From Allacma fusca (Eukaryota > Arthropoda > Collembola > Symphypleona > Sminthuridae): a DNA stretch of 64,000 nt. The notes under the pieces are model-generated. The model was not told the DNA's origin and did not search any database. It saw nothing but the letters and a program-made list of their open reading frames with translations. Shown here piece after piece: positions 57,857 to 64,000 of this stretch. Where the stretch lies: the NCBI GenBank assembly GCA_947179485.1, contig OX359245.1, positions 18,215,067 to 18,279,066 on the forward strand, given 5' to 3'. Position 1 is the stretch's first letter. The number at the start of each line of letters is the position of its first letter. The position numbers were made by a program, and so were the translations under genes.

Positions 57857-58020
57857 GTAGAGTAGGGCTCCTGCTGGGGAAATACCGTCCCGAAATTTTC
57901 CGGGCAAAAATATTTGTCCCGATCCTGTTCCGAAATAACGCGGGGAGAATATTTGTGTCCCGAAATTGTCCCGTCCCGAAAACCTTGGCACGTGACGTTC
58001 CAAAAAAACCTTAGGCCCAT
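57857..58020. repeat. TCCCGAAATT word repeat, one-sided
   Basis: Starts TAGGGCTCCTGCTGGGG, then repeats GTCCCGAAATTTTCCGGG and CCCGTCCCGAAA words. It resembles the iterated-word MITEs of this window, but no right end or duplication was found. Confidence 0.5.
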
Positions 58021-58878
58021 TTATTATATCATAATGGGTGTGCGTATGGCAGCATTCCATACAGGCTGGTTTTTCGTACCTTTTCTTCTTCTTTTAGGGT
58101 TTTGCATAATTTCATGTTGTGCCATGCAAATGATTTAGTCTTATTAATTAGTTCAAGATGAAGTTTAAATATTGGTAGACTCAAAAGGCGTATGGAGAAT
58201 AGGTTTCTCAAGTTGATTGCTGCATATCCTTGTTCAAAGGTCACTGTAGGCTCCGTAGTGAGTAGTGCCATCTTTAGCGTTTTTAATTCTTCCAAACATT
58301 TTCTTGTACCTATATAACTTGGATAGTATAGACTAGAATGTTTTTCTCCAGTATGTGGGTAAATTGAAAGCACCCAAATGACGTAGTAAGTCATCTAAAT
58401 ATACTCTGCGCACCCCTGTGTTTTTAGTACTTGAGGAAAAAAATCTGGAAATGTATAAAAATCCTCGCTGTAATATTTCATCGTCTCAAATATCTTTTGA
58501 CGTCTATCCAATCCAGCAGGTTCCTACGTTGAGTATTGTGGGTATGAAGTGTAAGAACTACGAGCTACATAGGCTGGGGATATTCAGCTCCAAATGTGAA
58601 AGTGAAGAAAGTTGCGGTACAGGAAGAATTTCAGATGTAGCCATTTTTTCATGGTTCTGTCGTTCTTCCTGTTCAGTCCCTTTACAATTCCAGGACATGA
58701 TTGTAAAAACGTTTTATGTACAGTCAGCACTGTACTGTCATTTATATCTACAGCAAACTTATATTTCTTATCATATGTAATTAAAAGAAATCACATTCAT
58801 ACATTTCGAGAACTCTTTGCTACATAAAAGGTAAAATATTTTTACCGTGTGTTTGATTCAGCGAAAATGTCAGATTAA
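58021..58878. other. No gene recognised
   Basis: Short frames only, none resembling a family. Confidence 0.5.
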
Positions 58879-59441
58879 ATTACTACCAGGGTTGAAAATT
58901 GGAATCGGAATTGGAATCGGAATCGGAAAAGAATCCGAAAATTTCAAGTATTAGAATCGGAATCGGAATTAAAAATACTGTAAAATTAGGTATTGGAATT
59001 CTAATCGGAATTGGAAAGTAAGTATCGGTATTGGTATTAGAATTTAATGATATTCCAATGAATTCCGATTCCATTTCTGATATTGCATTATACAGCCATA
59101 CAGAGACCTTTATGACCTTTTACATAATTAGTACCTTTACATTTTACACTTCTACATGGGTTTTCGCGCAAATAGTTCTTTATCGTAGTAATGAAAATGG
59201 AAAGAAAGGCAGAATCATTTGTTTATGATTACTACGTCTACAATAAAAATCTAGAAATACAACAAAAAATGAAAGACATGTTCCAACGTATTCTGTGGAA
59301 CAACTATGGACCGCACAAGGGACAAATGTATTAATTTGTTCAAGTGGTGGAATTATTCTCCAATTTTCTGAAATTCTCCAGCAAGTAACATTTGTAATCT
59401 TGACCATTCCATCAACTTACAATATTAGATTCTGTGGGAAG

Positions 59442-60559
59442 CAAAGGTGTTCGCCTATACTACATATAGGCCTATTTGTAGGCTATTAATAGGGTGCGAG
59501 GATTTTATTAAAGAGGCTTGTCGGCAAAATAGGGTGCAAAAATATAACCTAGCCGACAAAATAGGTAGGCTCAGCCGTTGTAGAATTATAGGCATATATT
59601 AGAGCTGGGGCCCGGAAGTAGGTTTTTGGATAGTGTATGTATGATGTAAATATAATAAAATATGTAAACAAATGTTTCACATCGGATTCAATTGTTACTA
59701 AAAATCCGGGTTTTCATCGGGTTTTAAAACCATTTAAAGTTCGGGTTGTAAAAAATTTTGGAGACCGGGTTTTTCGCGGTTTCGGGCTTCACAAAATTTA
59801 AGATGCATAAAACGGGCCGGGTTGAATATCACATATTTAGCCCGTTGGCGGGCCGGGTCGGGCTAATAGAGTATTTGTTTGGGTTTCTTCCGGGTTCGGG
59901 CCTGAAGTCAAGCCCGAATCCCACCATTAGCATATATGTAGGCTATTGAAACATGTCATCTTCATTTAATGGCATATTGAATGGACAAAATTAAAATTAA
60001 AGAATAATCCGCACCCGGTACTTGCAGATTGTGTTATAGGGGGGTTCAAGTGTAAAAATGTGTGCTATCTTGCCTTGATATGTGCTGCAACCTCAGTGAA
60101 ATTAAAACTTCTAAATATTCGGTAAAGTGGGAACTTTACGGAAATCTTAAGTGCGACATCGCTTTTGACCAATGTTAAAATTTTGGAACTATTTCCGGCG
60201 TAAACCAAATTAATATTCATATTATTTTGCTCTTAGGGCTTTGGCCAAGGTGACTAAACTTAAACTATTTTATTTCAACCCAATTTACTTGAAAAAGGAT
60301 TTTTAATTTATTAGAGTAGAAGAATGCTCTTAAATAGTCTGTCAGTTACGAAAAGTACATAAGATTTAGGATTTGTGTAGAATTCTTTGATTTAATTTGT
60401 CAGTGTAGGCTAATATGTAGGCTTGGTGGTCCCCATATAGGAAGGTTGTAGCATAGGCTGATCTATTCGGCGGTTAAAATGTATTCATATATGTAGGCTC
60501 GGTTCAAAATTTATAGATATGAAGGATATAGGGTAGGCTGAATCATTTGGACACCTTTG
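59442..60559. mobile_element. hAT-type MITE, TAGGCTATA word family (middle of the nest)
   Basis: Ends CAAAGGTGTTCGCC and, inverted, GGACACCTTTG, with the exact 8-bp duplication GTGGGAAG (59434-59441, 60560-60567). Words: ATATAGGC, GTAGGCTA, AAAATAGGGTGC. It contains 59600-59929. Confidence 0.9.
59600..59929. mobile_element. hAT-type MITE, CCGGGTTCGGG word family (inner of the nest)
   Basis: 330 bp. Ends TAGAGCTGGGGCCCGG and, inverted, CCCGAATCCCACCATTA, with the exact 8-bp duplication GCATATAT (59592-59599, 59930-59937). Interior words are GGGTTCGGGC, GGGCCGGGTCGGGC and CCGGGTTTT. The inverted ends are less perfect than in the other families. Confidence 0.88.
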
Positions 60560-60854
60560 GTGGGAAGACTTTTCTCTGCATTACGTTTAATTTAAAACTA
60601 TAACCTAGGTCGACTATCGGAGTAATCCCTGCAAAACATGTTGTTTGTCGTCGAATGACAAAAATTTTTAATTTGAATAGAATCGGAATTGGAATCGGAA
60701 TTATTTAAAAGTATTTGAATTAATTGGTATCGGAATTCAAAATTAATTATTTGGATACATCGGAATCGGAACCTAAATCGGAAATAAATTTAAGCAGGTA
60801 TTGTAATTGGAATCGGAATTTTTATTTTTCCGATATTTCATCCCTGATTACTAC

Positions 60855-62260
60855 TAACAAGCTAACTTTCAGAAATGTATCCCGAAGATTTGCAAATGCT
60901 TTTCTGCACCTTGTTCTATCTTGCGAATCATGATTATCACTGTCGTTCGACCGCAAACTCAAATTGACCCAACAATTTTGGGGGCAAAGTTCCTTGTTAA
61001 CCCCGAATTTAAAAATTATTTCAATGAGATTTAATACTACCAAATTTGAGTGCCCGAGGGAGTACGTATCAAGTTTTTCAAAATAAATTTCGTTGACCGT
61101 AGACCATATTACGGTTCGAGTATTTATTTGTTAGTCGTTATTATTTTTAATACTTGAAGTCAAAAATTCGATTTTCAGAGAAAGTATTTCAATATAATCA
61201 TTATACCGGGATATGATTATATTCAATTTTATCACCCCAAGTCAATTGCTGCAGCCACAGGAGCAACAATACCTAGAGTTTCATGCCTATATTGTATACA
61301 ATATCGCTCGAACCTGAACCCCTCCCTTCAACTATTTTCAGTTTCCAAACTGCCTGTAACTCCTTTTAATTCTGGGATTGATTAATACTTCCATGTTCAT
61401 AAATAGAAACGATTTTTTTTCGGGCAATCACGTTACCTTACAGGAACTGTCTTGACTACATGACTCTACAACTCCTGTATTTATTAGTATTAACGTTATT
61501 AATAATGCAGTATCGTTACCCGCGATCTTACTCAACTAAATAGCTGAGTGATCCAATCACAATATATTCGTATCAACAGGAATATTTTCTGGAACTGAAT
61601 TACACATATGTACGTATAACCTGATAGATGACTTACTATTACATGCTATATTTGCTAAAATACTAATGAAAACGCAATTTATTGATAGTGAGTCGGAAAC
61701 TGCTAAGCTGGTTTGTTGTTGAGTTTGATTGAACCCATAATCATTTAGTTTCTGAATGATAAAAAAGTGGGGTAGAGCAAAATTAAGTAATTTACAATTG
61801 AGGTGATGAATAAACAAAGTCTGTATAAAAATTACCGGGGTCATACAATACGTTCAATCTCATCTTTACGGAAAATACTACTACTATTTTCATACGGAGA
61901 ACGCATTAAAATTTAAACAACGAGTACTAATATCAGTTATTAATACGGTTCACTAATCATACAATAATTATACACATACCTATTCTTTCCATCGGAATCC
62001 GTACATTTCAAATGTTTTTAAAATAAACTGACAAGCTTTATATATTTGTTTGTTGCATTATAACAACTTGTTCACTTTAATTAGGCAATAATTTCCCTTG
62101 CTGTCCATTTCTCGCTATGTCATGATATAATAAATGCTTGAGCTTTGGTATAGGCAAATACAAGTAGTACAGGTATTTAAAGTAAAATAATCAATTAATC
62201 AAAATGCGATGACATTATGGAAACCAAGCTCGTCGAAAAATCACAAAAATAGACTAAACT
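60855..62260. other. No gene recognised; 3' flank of PHYH
   Basis: The part from about 61370 is the better preserved partner of the duplication at 56.1-57.7 kb. Confidence 0.5.
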
Positions 62261-62267
62261 CGTTAAA

Positions 62268-63926
62268 TCACAGGTTAATTGCATCCCCAGAAACCAGACG
62301 ACTGCGGTATCTCCATACATCCTAAAAAGAAATTGTTCAATGAGACTTCCAGAGCGTTTTATTTTGGATTCAAACAAAATTATACGACAGTTTACACACT
62401 TACTACGTAATCAAGGGGAGTGCCTCTCTTTTTTGCCAGTTCTTCAACTTCTTTGGCAATATTTTCTTGACTCGTTCCTCTCACATCAATATAATTACAC
62501 TCACTTGCGGCGTAATGGGTTGATATAGCTTTGCGAAAGCCCTAACAATTGAGAAAGTAAAATTTCAGTAGAAAATTCAAATATTTCAAAACATACTTTT
62601 GAGCGATATGTTACAGATAGCGTAGAGCTGCATTTAATACCTTGGTTCGATTAGCACCCGAGCCATGAATTAGAATCGGATGGAAGAATAAGGTGTCGCC
62701 TTTCTGCATTTCAACGTGAATCCGATCGTGGCCATCCACACCCTTGACTCCGTGGTACATTTTGTTGACTCCATTCTTTATGTTAACAGGAGTGATGCAT
62801 TTAATATAGCAACATAATAAACCACTATGTGCAAACAATCTTTAGATTTAAATTCCAGCAACGTAAATTAATGTTTGGCCTCACCTCCCACTCTGGATAT
62901 TCATGAGGTAGCAGTGTTCCGTAATGAGTTCCGGGTAATACTACTAAGCAGCCATTCTCTTTTGTTACACGTTCCATCGCCGTCCAGGCACATACGATTC
63001 TGTCAGCCGGTCGGAATGGAAAGTAATGTAAATCCTGTAAAGGAGGAGGAATTTTTCATTAAAAATTCAATAGGTACCAGAAATAATACTGTGCACGTGC
63101 CCGGTTCCCGGAAATTCCCTTCTAAAACAAATCCCGGAAGGCTAGTGAGATCTTTGAAATAGTTAATTAATACTTACTTGATGGAGTGGATGCCGACTTG
63201 TTTCAGTTCCTGCGTCCGGAGGCTTATTAATTAACATTGTATGCACTGCCATTGCATTCGGACCTGTGAAACAGTTTACGTACTTGACTACCTGCAAATA
63301 CAGTGGAATTATAATTATTACGATTTATATAGGTTCCAGATGCTCCATAATTTACACCGAAATGGCAAAGGATGAAAACAATTATGAGCTCAATGTCAAA
63401 TGTCGTTAAGACACGGAAGCTGATACATCTCTTAACGCTACAAAGTAGACTCAACTTAACATTTTATCCTTTAAAATATTCAGTTGAATCGCTACATGAA
63501 GTTTTATTACATTCAATTTTATATTACCTCCGGTAGTGCACAAAACCGAAATAGTACATCATCCCACATAAAATCTTGGATTTTATTGTAAAGCCTTTCT
63601 CCAGTCGCACCCGATTTCGCCAAAGATATATCTTTAACGAGCGTTATTCTCCCAGAATCCACTTTCCCATCGCAAATATCCCGGAATCTTTGACTGTTCG
63701 AAGAAATCATTTATTAGATTTTCAATCAAACGTGTTCCTCCGTATGCATCACATACACAGAACTTCTACCTCTCAAAAATAATTAAAACATTAGCTACCT
63801 CCACGTGTCAAGAAGGTCATGAGGAACTAAATTCCGAATGAGCAGGAATCCATTTCTTTCGTAGGACTCCCTCTGCTCCTCAGTTAGAGTCGGATCATTT
63901 AAAGTAAATCGGAACTTGTTATCATT
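62268..63926 (-). CDS. PHYH: Phytanoyl-CoA dioxygenase, 5' end outside the window
   Basis: Seven exons on the minus strand, in order 63799-63926, 63528-63693, 63178-63291, 62885-63034, 62641-62775, 62404-62541, 62268-62321; all junctions are GT-AG and in phase, giving 294 residues. The first about 40 residues, with any peroxisomal signal, lie beyond 64000. The enzyme is an iron(II) and 2-oxoglutarate dioxygenase that 2-hydroxylates phytanoyl-CoA for alpha-oxidation of branched fatty acids in peroxisomes. Seen: the iron ligands HQD (split by an intron, [14 protein letters not shown]) and the distal histidine in [11 protein letters not shown], with the 2-oxoglutarate arginine in GFRKAIS. Other family blocks are [72 protein letters not shown] and the end [13 protein letters not shown]. 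It appears intact. Confidence 0.94.
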
Positions 63927-64000
63927 CTGAAAAAATAATCATCCAACATCACCCATAGTCATTAAAATTTGAATGCCTACAGCCTTGAAACACATAAAAT

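Larger units (their letters stand above)
58887..60846. mobile_element. hAT-type MITE, GGAATCGG word family (outer of a three-level nest)
   Basis: Ends CAGGGTTGAAAATTGG and, inverted, CCGATATTTCATCCCTG, with the exact 8-bp duplication ATTACTAC (58879-58886, 60847-60854). Both ends are arrays of GGAATCGGAATTGG in the same orientation. Without the nested inserts it is about 830 bp. It contains the element at 59442-60559. Confidence 0.93.

Noticed and set aside
57857..58020. Complete MITE of the TCCCGAAATT family
   Set aside because: Only the left end is visible; no inverted partner or target duplication was found downstream.

Overview
This is a window of an AT-rich animal genome, most likely an arthropod and tentatively a springtail (Collembola). 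Genes have short GT-AG introns, AATAAA signals, a CBM14 chitin-binding secreted protein, trypsin-family genes, a nuclear tRNA-Lys and a BEL/Pao retrotransposon. The species assignment is inference only.

Layout. 1-2.8 kb: no gene, GC-rich repeat relics. 2.8-28.4 kb: an array of five beta-1,4-glucuronyltransferase-like (GT49, B4GAT1-like) copies on the minus strand. D (18.9-20.3 kb) and E (26.9-28.4 kb) are intact two-exon genes. A (2.8-4.0 kb) has only exon 1, B (15.4-16.1 kb) is a chimera with an old BEL/Pao integrase end, and C (16.7-18.5 kb) is a frameshifted pseudogene split by a MITE. A nearly new BEL/Pao element (8031-15170, target duplication TATAT) and several MITEs sit between them. 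30.1-32.1 kb: a secreted CBM14 protein with a huge proline repeat tail. 33.1-46.1 kb: a tandem array of serine protease homologues. Two complete genes have lost all three catalytic residues; relics surround them, and one relic is split by a 6.2 kb insertion that contains a CACTA/TNP2-like DNA transposon with its genes. 48.0 kb: tRNA-Lys(CTT). 53.1-55.5 kb: a ten-exon SEC14-like (CRAL-TRIO plus GOLD) gene. 56-64 kb: a phytanoyl-CoA dioxygenase gene entering from the right edge on the minus strand, preceded by a duplicated, decayed copy and by a three-level nest of hAT-type MITEs.

The strongest unifying observation is a set of non-autonomous elements. Seven families have exact 8-bp target duplications (hAT-like) and one has a TA duplication (pogo-like). 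Their interiors are built almost entirely from one short word per family, for example GGAACCGG, GAGTGCGAGT, CAGTCTCAGTC, GGAATCGG, TAGGCTATA, CCGGGTTCGGG, AGTAGACT and ATAATGGCA. Several are nested inside one another. The second strong observation is the pair of pseudo-proteases that keep a zymogen activation site while H57, D102 and S195 are all replaced.

Intact host genes: GT49 D and E, the CBM14 protein, SPH1, SPH2, tRNA-Lys, the SEC14-like gene and the partial PHYH gene. The GT49, SPH and CBM14 proteins enter the secretory pathway. Gene boundaries were read by eye from splice consensus and reading frame; positions may be off by one or two bases where the evidence is weak.
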